Of a DNA stretch of 64,000 nucleotides, positions 1 through 9,215 are shown in pieces. Made by a program: the position numbers and the translations under genes. This DNA is from JANPPS01 sp965246925 (lineage in GTDB: Bacteria > Pseudomonadota > Alphaproteobacteria > Acetobacterales > Acetobacteraceae). Within the stretch, counting starts at the first letter, position 1. The number at the start of each line of letters is the position of its first letter. The DNA lies in assembly GCA_965246925.1 (NCBI GenBank), contig OZ251994.1:3162001-3226000 (forward strand), written 5' to 3'. Under the pieces are notes generated by a model. The model did no database searches, was not told where the DNA came from, and saw only the letters and a list, made by a program, of their open reading frames with translations.

Positions 1-252
1 TTGCGCCGCACCCGGGCGACTCGTCCGCTCGCAACATGGTCGCCCTCGCAGCGGGTGGCGGAGCTGTCAGGCGTCTTTGCCGTGAACCCGGCGCGGCTGG
101 ACAAGCTTCGCGACAGCCGGGTGCTGCTGATCGATGACGTGCTGACCTCCGGCTCCACCGCGGCCGCGTGCACCCACGTGCTACTGGCCGCAGGTGTGAT
201 CCGCGTAGACGTATTGGCCGCCGCCCGCGCCGCCGATCCGCAGTTCGCCTGA
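1..252 (+). CDS. comF: ComF-like phosphoribosyltransferase, C-terminal part (5' end outside window)
   Basis: The frame is open from the first base and stops at 250-252, so only the C-terminal 83 residues are present. It carries the PRPP-binding loop of type I phosphoribosyltransferases, VLLIDDVLTSGST, at about residues 41-53. Before it comes the R-x-R-x-T plus SPSQR pattern typical of ComF/GntX proteins, whose family role is in DNA uptake or purine salvage-like chemistry. The zinc-ribbon N-terminus expected of ComF would lie upstream of the window. Glutaredoxin follows 46 bases later on the same strand. The family call is firm; the exact substrate is unknown. Confidence 0.8.
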   Translation: MRRTRATRPLATWSPSQRVAELSGVFAVNPARLDKLRDSRVLLIDDVLTSGSTAAACTHVLLAAGVIRVDVLAAARAADPQFA

Positions 253-298
253 CTTGCAACGGACGCACCTGCATACGATTTATGAGGCGGAGGTATCG

Positions 299-556
299 AT
301 GGCGTCAGTCGAAGTGTTCACCCAGGCTTGGTGCCCGTACTGCGAACGGGTGGTCGGCCTGCTGCAGTCCAAGGGGGTCAGCTTCCAGGAAATTCCGGCA
401 CCGCACGGCAGCGTGCAGCGGCAGGGCGCGATGGCCAAATCCGGCCGCAGCACCATGCCGCAGGTCTTCATCGGCGGGAAGTTTGTCGGCGGCTGTGATG
501 ACGTGGTCGCGCTCGAGCGGGCGGGAAAGCTCGACCCGATGCTGCACGCCGCGTGA
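299..556 (+). CDS. grxC: Glutaredoxin 3 (GrxC-type dithiol glutaredoxin)
   Basis: A glutathione-dependent thiol-disulfide oxidoreductase of the cytosol, 85 residues, the usual length for GrxC. The active site CPYC is at residues 12-15. The cis-Pro loop (TMPQVFI) and the glutathione-binding GG..D motif (VGGCDD) follow in canonical order. The start at 299 is chosen because a good Shine-Dalgarno (GGCGGAGG, 286-293) lies five bases upstream; an in-frame ATG at 254 would only add residues absent from the family. The last codons overlap the GTG start of the DUF1178 gene, so the two are probably translationally coupled. Confidence 0.93.
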   Translation: MASVEVFTQAWCPYCERVVGLLQSKGVSFQEIPAPHGSVQRQGAMAKSGRSTMPQVFIGGKFVGGCDDVVALERAGKLDPMLHAA

Positions 557-1008
557 TCCATTATCAGCTGCGCTGCAGCGAAGACCACGCGTTTGACGGC
601 TGGTTCCGGGACAGTGCCGGGTTCGATCAGCAATCGACGTCCGGCCAGGTCGTGTGCCCGGCGTGCGGCGACACCAAGGTCAACCGAGCGCTGATGGCAC
701 CGTCGCTCGGGCGTAAAGGCCAGGCAAAACCTGAACCGGTTCAAGCCGAAAGCTCACCACCTGTCCCAGACAAGGCAGTGGTCCTTCCGGACCATTTGCG
801 CGCCGTGCTGCAGAAGATCCGGGCGGAAGTCGAACAGAAGTGCGACTATGTCGGCCCCAACTTCGCCACCGAAGCCCGCCGCATCCACAAGGGCGAAACC
901 CCCGCCCGCGGCATCTACGGCGAAAGCACCCCCGAACAGGCCGAGGCGCTCGCCGACGAGGGCATCGAGGTCGCTTCGATCCCTTGGGTGCCGCGCGCTG
1001 ACGGTTAG
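553..1008 (+). CDS. DUF1178 family protein
   Basis: A 151-residue protein that begins with the DUF1178 signature: an N-terminal I-x-Y-x-L-x-C segment, the H-x-F-x-x-WF-R motif, then a Cys-x-x-Cys pair (VCPACGDTKVNRALMAPS). The middle is variable, and the C-terminus contains the conserved PEQAEALADEGI block. The family is widespread in Alphaproteobacteria and has no proven function; the two Cys pairs suggest metal binding. The GTG start overlaps the glutaredoxin stop codon (GTGA). The pairing of glutaredoxin with DUF1178 next to comF is a common alphaproteobacterial arrangement. Confidence 0.88.
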   Translation: MIHYQLRCSEDHAFDGWFRDSAGFDQQSTSGQVVCPACGDTKVNRALMAPSLGRKGQAKPEPVQAESSPPVPDKAVVLPDHLRAVLQKIRAEVEQKCDYVGPNFATEARRIHKGETPARGIYGESTPEQAEALADEGIEVASIPWVPRADG

Positions 1009-1030
1009 CGCCAGCTCCGTTTCGAAACCG

Positions 1031-3859
1031 TTACTCCGGGGTCGTCAGTGCTTGAAGCGCCTCGCGTCCAGGCATGAAGAAATACTCTCCTCCCCGGACG
1101 GTGACGAACGGCTTATTCAAGGGAAGCCGAAACGGGCCTTGGGGTGTGTGAATGGTAAAGAACCCCGCTTTGCGGCTGCCGCCCCGAAGCAAGGGATCCA
1201 CCTCGCCGCCCAAGCCATGGAAGCTACGGCCTAGCAACCAGGTCTGCTGAATGAACTCGAATTGGCGCCCGATATCGGCGTTGAGGCACATAAACATCAG
1301 GCCCGGTTTTGCGCCGGGTTGCGCGGCCGCGTATTGCCGCCCGGCGCGCAAAATCCGGTGCCGGTTCGTAAGGGCCAATTGCCGGTCGGACCCGGGGGTG
1401 AAGCTATCCCGCGGATTGGCGCGGCGGACATGCGCGCCAAGCGGACAGCCAAATCCCGAGGCGTCGATGTTACCAAACAGATAGTCGTTGCGCGCTTGCT
1501 GGCCTGGCGAGGCAGTATGCTGAGCAAGCGGGCTGCCATTCTGCCACCGTCCGACCAGCTTGGCCCCGATCAAATCCGACATCAGGCTGGCCGGTGTCGA
1601 AGCGAGGCTGGAACTCCCCGCGGCCACAAATCTCGCCGTCTGGCGGCAATGCCTGTCGAACGCCGGGGCATCCTGATCCAGCTGGCGGACGACAAGATAT
1701 GTCCCGTTCCGTCCCAAATCGCCCCGCCCGCCATCCAGCCGTCGCAACGTCCCGGCGCGCTTGGCCTCAATCGAGGGTGAGATGGGAAGGTAGCCGCGCC
1801 CATCGCGATAGCCCAGAATGAACTCTCCCGGTTCGAGCAAAGCGTCCCCCGCTTGCGTTTTGTCGTCGTCGATACCGCGGATTTCTGGCTGAGAGATGCC
1901 ATCGCTGAAGCCAAACGGCTCTGTTATATTCGTGCCCTTCAAGGGGCGCAGAACGACGGTTTGGACGAGCTTGTGGCCGCTGGCGAGAATATCGGCACTC
2001 ATCGTCGCCACCCGCCGGTTCAATCCATTGTAGGTTTCATCGTACAGTATCAGGATTACATCGACTCGGTTTTTCTGCCCTCCCCAAGCCCAGTTACTTG
2101 GAGCGTTATGGTCCAAATCGCCTAGTGCCCGGGCACGGCCAACCGATGACATACCGTTTAGGAATGCAGTGGCAAAGGTCGCGCGGTCATAAGTTGCCAG
2201 TGCAATGCGACTCTGATCGAAAGCGGAGGCTGCCAAGCCAAGCGCCAATGCCTCGGTCTCACTGCGTTCCCGCCCATATGTTGCGAGCCTCGCGACCCCA
2301 GCAAGCCAGCTGCGGCTGCATTGTGGGCCGCCCTCGAGGCGAACCAGCATCGTCGTGGCGAACGGCAGGTGCTTGCGGGCGCCGAACAGGAGAGTGGGGA
2401 TGCTGCCGATTTCCAGCGGCGTCTGAGGCACCGGCGCTAGTGGCGCAAGCGCGGCGGTGATCATCGAGGGAATGACCGCGCGGTTCCGCGCCGCCCGATT
2501 GGCTGGCAGCAACCGGCCGGATGCGCCGAACGCAGCCAGCCACTCCTCTGCCTCGTCCGGCGTGCTGGCGGCCGCAATCCCCCGGCATATGGCCGCATTG
2601 GCGCGAATGCGCGCGGTCGAGAGCGACGGATAGGCGGAGTAACAATACCGGACCGGAACCTGCTGACGCAGCACATATCGCCGCAGCCGGTCACCATCAT
2701 GGGCACCGTCCAGGAACAGCCACCGGCTTGGCGGGAAGCCTAGCGCATTGCTCCAGATCGCGGTCATTCCCTCGTGCGCTTCCTGGATGAAGTCCTCCAG
2801 ATAGCTTTCGAGCGATCCATCGTAATGCGAGAGAAAGGCAAGCTTCCGGCCGCCGGGCAGCAAGAGCCAGCGGGCGAAATGAATGGTGCCGAGATCCGCC
2901 AGGAAGCCTGGCCGGAACTCGCGCGCGGCAATCTGGCCGATAATCACGAAGGCGATACGCAGCGTGAACCGGCGAAACCACCCCGGCTGCATGCTGGACA
3001 CTGTGATCAGCATATTCTGCGGGGTCAGGTTTTCCTGCGTCATCACTTGTTCAACGTGAACCGCATTAGCGGGCGCATGATCGGGCTCGTTGGCCCGTTC
3101 CAGCCGGCGCAGTTCAGACAGGAAGCGGAAGATGGCAAGGGGCACCAGCACGAGCGCCAGCCACAGCAGCGAAGGGCTGAGCCAGGCGAGCGACAATGCC
3201 AAAAGAGCTACGGGCCAGAGCAGTATGGACGCCGTGGGCACGAACGTACTCAACGCGGCCGCCGACTTGCTGACCGGACGCTGCCAGTCCAAATGAGGTG
3301 CCTCCTCCGCAACGAAGGCCCATTTGTAGTCGCCCCGGCGCCATAACGCGGCGCGTACCTGCTCTAATTTATCGAGTGCGGCCGCGTCGCTGGCCAGTAA
3401 GGCTCCCATGTTTACGACTCGCAGCGCGAGCCTTGCCTCGCGCCGAATGCGCTGGACGGTGAAAGCTGGAACACCGATGAACGGCAAGCCTAGGGTACGC
3501 GCACCCCAGCCCGACCCGATCGTGGTCGAATGCGCAATAAGGAATGTGGGTAGATCGGGCGCCTGCTCGGCTATGCCGGCCGCCTGAAGCAGCGCGTCCA
3601 AGGGTTCGCGCAACGCTACAGCGATTCCGCGCAGCACATCCAGCGTGTCGCCGTCGGCCGCCGCGTCCAGCAACAGCAGCGCGCCGGGGCTGCCGTCACC
3701 GGGATCCCGCAGCACCGAGATTCCCAGGAAGTGCAGAATGCCGGGCTGGTCGAGGGCCCGCCGGGCCGTGAGTCTGTTCATCGCATCCAACACGGCCTCA
3801 ACGTCTGCGGCCCGGGCTAGGTCGAACGGAATCAGCACGGTCGGCATGCACTGGCGCAT
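1031..3859 (-). CDS. Membrane-anchored protein fused to a DyP-type haem peroxidase
   Basis: A 942-residue protein, about three times the size of an ordinary dye-decolourising peroxidase. Residues from about 490 to 942 form the DyP domain: the distal GFSDG motif at 650-654, the proximal haem histidine in CPLGAHVRRANPRD (His810), and the downstream HRILRAG arginine motif at 834-840. Residues 1-480 are not a peroxidase. They hold two adjacent hydrophobic helices (about 205-247), another hydrophobic stretch near 300-312, and a block near 325-370 that I cannot assign. It is the last gene of an operon with a P450 two bases upstream. ATG codons at 3859 and 3847 are both possible starts. No Tat or Sec leader is evident, so membrane topology is uncertain. 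Confidence 0.85.
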   Translation of the reverse strand: MRQCMPTVLIPFDLARAADVEAVLDAMNRLTARRALDQPGILHFLGISVLRDPGDGSPGALLLLDAAADGDTLDVLRGIAVALREPLDALLQAAGIAEQAPDLPTFLIAHSTTIGSGWGARTLGLPFIGVPAFTVQRIRREARLALRVVNMGALLASDAAALDKLEQVRAALWRRGDYKWAFVAEEAPHLDWQRPVSKSAAALSTFVPTASILLWPVALLALSLAWLSPSLLWLALVLVPLAIFRFLSELRRLERANEPDHAPANAVHVEQVMTQENLTPQNMLITVSSMQPGWFRRFTLRIAFVIIGQIAAREFRPGFLADLGTIHFARWLLLPGGRKLAFLSHYDGSLESYLEDFIQEAHEGMTAIWSNALGFPPSRWLFLDGAHDGDRLRRYVLRQQVPVRYCYSAYPSLSTARIRANAAICRGIAAASTPDEAEEWLAAFGASGRLLPANRAARNRAVIPSMITAALAPLAPVPQTPLEIGSIPTLLFGARKHLPFATTMLVRLEGGPQCSRSWLAGVARLATYGRERSETEALALGLAASAFDQSRIALATYDRATFATAFLNGMSSVGRARALGDLDHNAPSNWAWGGQKNRVDVILILYDETYNGLNRRVATMSADILASGHKLVQTVVLRPLKGTNITEPFGFSDGISQPEIRGIDDDKTQAGDALLEPGEFILGYRDGRGYLPISPSIEAKRAGTLRRLDGGRGDLGRNGTYLVVRQLDQDAPAFDRHCRQTARFVAAGSSSLASTPASLMSDLIGAKLVGRWQNGSPLAQHTASPGQQARNDYLFGNIDASGFGCPLGAHVRRANPRDSFTPGSDRQLALTNRHRILRAGRQYAAAQPGAKPGLMFMCLNADIGRQFEFIQQTWLLGRSFHGLGGEVDPLLRGGSRKAGFFTIHTPQGPFRLPLNKPFVTVRGGEYFFMPGREALQALTTPE

Positions 3860-3861
3860 CT

Positions 3862-5115
3862 CTACCCCTCCCCAAGCTGCAGCGGCATGTGTTCTGGAAA
3901 GGCGCCGAACCTGCGCGTCCTACCTCCTGGACCCCGCACGCGCTGGAACCCTCGCAACAAGAGCGGCTTCATCATCGCCACGAGCTGCGCGATGGCGAGC
4001 GGTGCGCCAGTGCACCAATGCATGCCATAGCCGAACACCATGGAATCGCTGGCCGGACGCTCCGGGTCGAAGCGCCAGGGGTGCCTTATCGCCGATTCAT
4101 CCTGCATGGCGGATTGCAGGAGGACGAGCACCTTCTCGCCCTCGCGGATCAGCGTCGCGCGGGACGTACCTGCAGCCAGAATGTAATCCTGCCGACAAAT
4201 TCGCCAAAGCCCGGGGTTGATCGGCCAGAAGCGCAGCGCTTCCAGCAAATGCCGGGTCAGACTCTCGTCGTTATCCCGCGCCGCTTGCCGTGTAGCCGCG
4301 AGTGCCTTGGGCCGGTCGAGCAGGACTTCGATTATGTGTCCGGCCGCTGCCGTGCTGACGGGCGCGTGGCCGGCCACCATTCCAACAAGAATACTGCGCA
4401 GCGCGTCATCCGGGAGCGCGCCACGCGACCGGCCTTGCAACGCAACCAGACGTGAGGCGATTGAATCCGGGCAGCCAGGCAACTTGGCCTTATCGATCGC
4501 ATCGTCGATCACTCTCTTCAGGTAAGCAATGGCCGCGCCGGCGATCGATCTGGCTTCGTCATCCTGGCCGATGTGGCGAAAGGTATAGTTGCTGATCGCC
4601 ATCAGCCACTCCGTAAGGTCATTGGGCGTGTCGATGCCGAAATGCTCTCGATAGACGCAGCGCGTCACTGGCAAGATCAGCGTCTGTACTACGTCGATTG
4701 TGCCTCTGGCCCCGTCCAAGATGTCCCGTGCCGCATTTCCAGCAATGGCTTTGATCTGCAGGCCGTCATCGTAGTGGAAGACCTGCATGATTTGGCGTTG
4801 CCCACATGCATGCGGCGCTGGCTCGTCAGTCGCCAGCACGAAAGGCTGGCGCGTGGGTGCCTGCATCTGGAACTTTGCCTCCCACGGCACACCGAACACG
4901 TCCGGGCGCCGCAAGGCCTCCCGCGCGTCGTCGTAGCGGGAGACGAACCGCACGCCACCAAACGACAGCATGGGCCGCAGCCGGCGTAACGCGAGCATTG
5001 TTAGAGGGTGGAATGCCACGGCTCCTTTCAGCCGATCAAACGGCATCTCGTGGCGAAGCGGCCGTGGATCGAACACCGGCACCTGGACCTGAATGGGCTG
5101 CATGTGCATGTCCAT
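3862..5115 (-). CDS. Cytochrome P450
   Basis: A 417-residue soluble bacterial-type P450 monooxygenase. The haem-thiolate loop FGYGMHWCTG, with axial Cys about residue 368, matches F-G-x-G-x-H-x-C-x-G. The K-helix E-x-x-R (EALRFWP) and an oxygen-binding I-helix with AGHAPVST are in the expected order. The frame is open upstream to 5295, but I place the start at 5115 because GAGGG sits six bases upstream, straddling the cyclase stop codon, and the extra N-terminus does not look like P450 sequence. Gene order is cyclase, P450, DyP with gaps of eight and two bases, implying one transcript and possibly one oxidative pathway. No ferredoxin or reductase partner is adjacent. Substrate unknown. Confidence 0.9.
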   Translation of the reverse strand: MDMHMQPIQVQVPVFDPRPLRHEMPFDRLKGAVAFHPLTMLALRRLRPMLSFGGVRFVSRYDDAREALRRPDVFGVPWEAKFQMQAPTRQPFVLATDEPAPHACGQRQIMQVFHYDDGLQIKAIAGNAARDILDGARGTIDVVQTLILPVTRCVYREHFGIDTPNDLTEWLMAISNYTFRHIGQDDEARSIAGAAIAYLKRVIDDAIDKAKLPGCPDSIASRLVALQGRSRGALPDDALRSILVGMVAGHAPVSTAAAGHIIEVLLDRPKALAATRQAARDNDESLTRHLLEALRFWPINPGLWRICRQDYILAAGTSRATLIREGEKVLVLLQSAMQDESAIRHPWRFDPERPASDSMVFGYGMHWCTGAPLAIAQLVAMMKPLLLRGFQRVRGPGGRTRRFGAFPEHMPLQLGEG

Positions 5116-5123
5116 GTTTTCCC

Positions 5124-8100
5124 TCAGACCGTGACGTTCTGATGGTGCAACGTGCTCAGCATCGCGCGTGCGGTGTCCAGGGTGCAATATGTCCCTAGAC
5201 CCTCGAGCGCGGCGCAAGCGGGTGATAGCTGCGCCGCTGCGGCCGCAGGACGCCCGTCGGCTACCAGAAGCTCGGCGTAATCCAGCGCCGCACAAAGCCG
5301 GAAATGCTTGGCCGATCGGCTAGTAGCGAGCGTAATAGCCGCCCTGAATGCGTGCTCGGCTTGCCCGAGTTGTCCAGACGCCCACAGCAGCCGCCCCTGG
5401 GTCCGCAGGAACTCCGGCGCATCCCAGTCCGCGCCCAGACCGTCCCGCAGGCTGTCGGCGTCGTTTAGCACATCCTGCGCCTCATTGAGGCGTCCGGAGA
5501 GGATCAGGACCTCCGCTTCCATCCGCAAGTAACTTGGCTGGTAGAGCCCGGTCTGGGTGCGAAGGTGAGCCTCCCTACCATCGCGCATGAGCCGGAGCCC
5601 GGCCTCGTGCTCACCGAGCATGGCCTGAGCCCAGCCCTCGTAAAAAGTCGTCACCGCCTCGTAGAACGAGTTGCCGTGTTCGGAAGCCAACTGATGAAGC
5701 TCTTGGACAAGCCTCTGACCAGCCTCGACCGACACGGTCACCAGGGTGAGGTAAGCCTGATGCCAGAGGGCAAACGCTGTACTGAACACTTGACCCAGCT
5801 GGCCGGCTCGCCCCACCGCCGATATCGATTGCTGCCGCGCCTCGTCCATCCGGCCCATGCACATCAGCGCCCAAGACAGATAGGTCCTCATGATTATAAC
5901 TGGGTCTGGCACGATCGGCCCGGGATAGGCCTGCCCGCCCAATGCTTCGAACTCCGCGAGGCCCTGCCTAACCTTGGCGCAAACCTGCGCAAAGTCGCCG
6001 AGCGGCAGGCTGGTAATGCCGAGCGCATAGCAGCCGATCAGACGCCAGCCCGGATCTTTGCGGGCTTCAGCCGTGGACAGGATCCAGTTCGCCCGGCGCC
6101 TTGCGTCTCGAATGTCACCGCGGAACAGGGCGTGGCTCCATTGGCCGTGCAAGACGGTGAGGAATTGCGGCGGGTGGCCTAAGCGTTCGCATTGCGCACG
6201 CGCTGTCGCAAACGCCTCACCCGTCTCAGCGGCGGCGTAGCCTTGGGTCGCGATCAACGCCTTCGCATAGGCGATCCGCAGCTCCAGCGCAGCAAGGTCG
6301 CGTTCGGTCGTGCGGGGCAGCGCCTCGACCGTCATCAGTCCGCGGGAGAGCTGGGCCAACGCTTCCACCGTGGCCGAACGCATCAAGCATTGAATGCCCG
6401 AGCGCAAGAACCAGAGCGCTGCGCGGTCCGGCAAACCGGCCTCGGTGCAATGATGCGCAAGGAGTTGAGGCTCGGCTGCGGCCAGGGCAGGGAACTCTGT
6501 CTCCAGCGTATCCACGATACGGGCGTGCAACGGCAACCGTTGGCGGCGCGTGATCATCCCGTATGCCGCATCCTGCAGCAGCGCGTGCTTGAACCTAAAG
6601 TGCCGCCCGTCAGGCGGGCAGGCCAGCACGAGCCCGGCCTCAATCAATCTGGATAGTTCCGGCCACAGCCGCTCTTGCGGCTCGCCCGTGACATGCGCCA
6701 GAAGATCGAGGCCGAAATCCCGGCCGATGGCGGAAGCAATGCCGGCAAGGTCGCGGGCGGGACCCAGGCGGTCCAGCCGCGCCAGCAGGGAGCTGTGGAT
6801 CGTCCCCGGCAGGCTACCGCCCTTACGGGGCAGCAGCCCGGCCGGCTCGAATAGGTCCGACGCTGCCAGGTCGGTCTCAATCGCCGCCTTGGTGATCTCC
6901 TCGAGATAGAGCGGGACCCCATCGCATCGCCGTGCGATGTCTTGCACGACCTGAGCGGGCAAACTGTCGGCGCCCTTGATCCAGCCGATCAGGGATCGAC
7001 TTTTTGCAAGGTCAAGTGGTTCCAACTGAATCACGCAAACCCTGTCCGTCCGGCTGTTCGGCTGAATGAGCCACGTCAAATCGGTCTCCGGCCGCGCTGT
7101 CATCAACAGCATTACCGGGCACTCCGCGATGCTACGCACGAGGGTGCGGAGCAGCTCTGCCGAGGTAGGGTCGGCCCAATGGACGTCTTCGAACACGACT
7201 AGCAAAGGCTGCCGGTGGGAGGCTTGGATAACGGCGCTGCATAAGGCCGCAATGGTGCGCTCCCAGCGCTTCTGCGGCGAAAGTTGAGCACCTGGTGCCC
7301 GGGCTTTCGCATCCAGGCCAAGCAAGCCGGCGATCAACTCGAAATCCGTCTCGGGTAACGTTGGGAGGATTTTTGCAAGCTTTGTTCGCCGAAGGTCCGC
7401 GGCATCGTCCGTCCGGAACCCGGCCAAACGCTCGATCACCGGCAAACAGGCTGCCAGCGGCATCCCTTGCTGCAGAGAAGAGAAATCGCACACCACCCGG
7501 GCATGGTCGTCGCTTGCGGTCGCCTGCAGATGATCTGCCACCAAGCGGGATTTGCCGATGCCGGCGTCCCCCGCCAGCAACAAGCATCGAGCCGTGCCGG
7601 AGCAAGCGATGCGCCACGCCTCGGCGAGTTGCGCAGCTTCCACAGCCCTGCCGATGAGCGGGGCCAAATGGGAGCGGTGCCGCCCCGAAAGTTGCCCTGT
7701 GTGCTGACGGCGCGAAGTGGTGGGCCGCACGACCTGCCATACGGTTACCTCGGTATCCCATCCCTTGAACCGGCGCTCACCCAGCCGGCGGCAAACAAAG
7801 CCATGCTCGACGATCCGCCGCACGGCCTCATCCACCACGACCGTGCCCGGCTTGGCCTCAGCCTGAAGACGTGCCGCCAAGCTAGGAAGCTCGCCGGCGA
7901 TATCGAGGCTCCGGGCTCCGCCCGCGCCAACAATGTCACCCATGATGACGTCGCCCGCGGATATGCCCACCCGCGCCTCTAGGCGGCGGCTGCCGGGGAC
8001 GGCTAGGTTTGACACCGCCGCCGCCATGGCGAGGGCCGCAGTCACCGCACGCGCAGTATCGTCCTCCCGGGCGGTCGGATAGCCGAAATAATTTAGCGTG

Positions 8101-8468
8101 CCGTCGCCTAGATACTGACCGACAAAGCCACCAAAGCCTTCGACGACCTCCGTCAGCCGCCGGAACACCGAACGAAGGAGCTCCGTGTAGTCTTCCGCAT
8201 CCATCGAGCTTGCAAGCGCGGTCGAGCCAACCAGGTCGCAAAACACCACGGTTACGTGCCGCCTTTCAAAGGGCGGTAGGTCTGCAGTCAAGGACCGCAA
8301 TGTCGTTTGCGGCGGAAGGGTTTGACCGCACGACATGCAAAAACCCGCATGCGATAGGCCCACGATCTGACAGGCCCGGCACATCGACCCCAGCCGCATT
8401 CGGCATGCGGCGCACCAACTCATCGGTCCCTCGACGGACGAAGAACACAAGGTGCAGCGCGGGGACAT
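5124..8468 (-). CDS. Class III adenylate/guanylate cyclase fused to AAA ATPase and TPR domains
   Basis: A signalling protein of 1114 residues. It begins with a double zinc ribbon (Cys pairs within residues 5-50). A class III cyclase homology domain follows (about 68-250): FCDLVGST supplies the first metal Asp and LGDGTLNYFGYP the second, and SLAARLQ closes the domain. Next is a P-loop ATPase with Walker A GDAGIGKS near residue 300 and Walker B LLVVFEDVHWAD. The C-terminal half is helical and TPR/MalT-like. This architecture is known from large bacterial regulators; cyclic nucleotide output is not proven. ATG 8468 is preferred over GTG 8471 because GGAGAGGAA then lies at better spacing. It heads the operon with P450 and DyP. 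Confidence 0.88.
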   Translation of the reverse strand: MSPRCTLCSSSVEGPMSWCAACRMRLGSMCRACQIVGLSHAGFCMSCGQTLPPQTTLRSLTADLPPFERRHVTVVFCDLVGSTALASSMDAEDYTELLRSVFRRLTEVVEGFGGFVGQYLGDGTLNYFGYPTAREDDTARAVTAALAMAAAVSNLAVPGSRRLEARVGISAGDVIMGDIVGAGGARSLDIAGELPSLAARLQAEAKPGTVVVDEAVRRIVEHGFVCRRLGERRFKGWDTEVTVWQVVRPTTSRRQHTGQLSGRHRSHLAPLIGRAVEAAQLAEAWRIACSGTARCLLLAGDAGIGKSRLVADHLQATASDDHARVVCDFSSLQQGMPLAACLPVIERLAGFRTDDAADLRRTKLAKILPTLPETDFELIAGLLGLDAKARAPGAQLSPQKRWERTIAALCSAVIQASHRQPLLVVFEDVHWADPTSAELLRTLVRSIAECPVMLLMTARPETDLTWLIQPNSRTDRVCVIQLEPLDLAKSRSLIGWIKGADSLPAQVVQDIARRCDGVPLYLEEITKAAIETDLAASDLFEPAGLLPRKGGSLPGTIHSSLLARLDRLGPARDLAGIASAIGRDFGLDLLAHVTGEPQERLWPELSRLIEAGLVLACPPDGRHFRFKHALLQDAAYGMITRRQRLPLHARIVDTLETEFPALAAAEPQLLAHHCTEAGLPDRAALWFLRSGIQCLMRSATVEALAQLSRGLMTVEALPRTTERDLAALELRIAYAKALIATQGYAAAETGEAFATARAQCERLGHPPQFLTVLHGQWSHALFRGDIRDARRRANWILSTAEARKDPGWRLIGCYALGITSLPLGDFAQVCAKVRQGLAEFEALGGQAYPGPIVPDPVIIMRTYLSWALMCMGRMDEARQQSISAVGRAGQLGQVFSTAFALWHQAYLTLVTVSVEAGQRLVQELHQLASEHGNSFYEAVTTFYEGWAQAMLGEHEAGLRLMRDGREAHLRTQTGLYQPSYLRMEAEVLILSGRLNEAQDVLNDADSLRDGLGADWDAPEFLRTQGRLLWASGQLGQAEHAFRAAITLATSRSAKHFRLCAALDYAELLVADGRPAAAAAQLSPACAALEGLGTYCTLDTARAMLSTLHHQNVTV

Positions 8469-8471
8469 CAC

Positions 8472-8804
8472 CGTTCCTCTCCCTCAATCGCATTGACCCG
8501 TCTCGGCCTGAATTCGCCGCTGCCCCTGTCAGCGCACTACGAACGGCCAGAAACGTAACGGTCTCTTATCGTAACAACTATGGCCAGTCCAGAACTTTTT
8601 GGGGCACGCTCCAAGTATTTTGCTTCGTTCTCTGGCGCCGGAGGAGGGCCGAAGTGGAAAACTCCGGATGCGGCCTGTAGCATTTATGAGACCGTATGGC
8701 CTTGGCACCGTGCGTCAATGGTTGCCGATGCCCGTTTTAGGAACAGTGGCATTGTAGGCCCGCCCGGTTGAATTCATGCTGAGCGAACCGCACGATCGCT
8801 CAAC
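8472..8804. other. Intergenic region upstream of the cyclase operon
   Basis: About 330 bases lie between two minus-strand genes, so this should hold the promoter of the cyclase-P450-DyP operon. I see no convincing gene. The only notable sequence is CGTAAC repeated at 8554-8559 and 8570-8575, sixteen bases start to start, which could be a binding site. The stretch is AT-richer than its surroundings. No clear terminator or sigma-70 promoter was found. Confidence 0.4.
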
Positions 8805-9209
8805 TCAGCCCTCGCGGGTGACCATCCACGACACGCCGAACCGGTCCGTGAGCATGCCGAACCGGCTGGCCCAGAATGTGGTCTGTAGCGGCATATCCAC
8901 CGTCCCTTGATCCGCCAGCGCGGCGAACACCCGCTCGGCGGTGACCGGATCAGCGGGGGACACGGAGATGCTGAAGCCTTTCGGCGCCTGGTACTGGCCC
9001 GGCGGCGCATCCGACCCCATCAGCTGCGTGCTGCCCGCCGTAAGGCGCGTGTGCATGATCTTGTCCGCCATCTCCGGCGGCGTCTGCGCAGCCATCGGGG
9101 ACGCGCCGTAGGTCAGGCTCATGGTGACCGTGCCCTCGAGACACTTGGCGTAGAAGGCGAACGCCTCGGCGCAATGCCCGTCGAACTGCAGGTAAGGAGT
9201 GATGTTCAT
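8805..9209 (-). CDS. PhnB-like VOC family protein
   Basis: A 134-residue glyoxalase/bleomycin-resistance-fold (VOC) protein of the PhnB group. It begins with the family's N-terminal pattern ITPYL-F-G-AEAF-FY, has the central MHTRL and LMGSDAP blocks, and ends in FGMLTDRFGVSWMV. Proteins of this group are often misnamed 3-demethylubiquinone methyltransferase; they lack a methyltransferase domain and the true substrate is usually unknown. The start has a strong AAGGAGG five bases upstream. It lies just after ubiG on the same strand and is probably co-transcribed. Confidence 0.88.
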   Translation of the reverse strand: MNITPYLQFDGHCAEAFAFYAKCLEGTVTMSLTYGASPMAAQTPPEMADKIMHTRLTAGSTQLMGSDAPPGQYQAPKGFSISVSPADPVTAERVFAALADQGTVDMPLQTTFWASRFGMLTDRFGVSWMVTREG

Positions 9210-9215
9210 GTGGAC

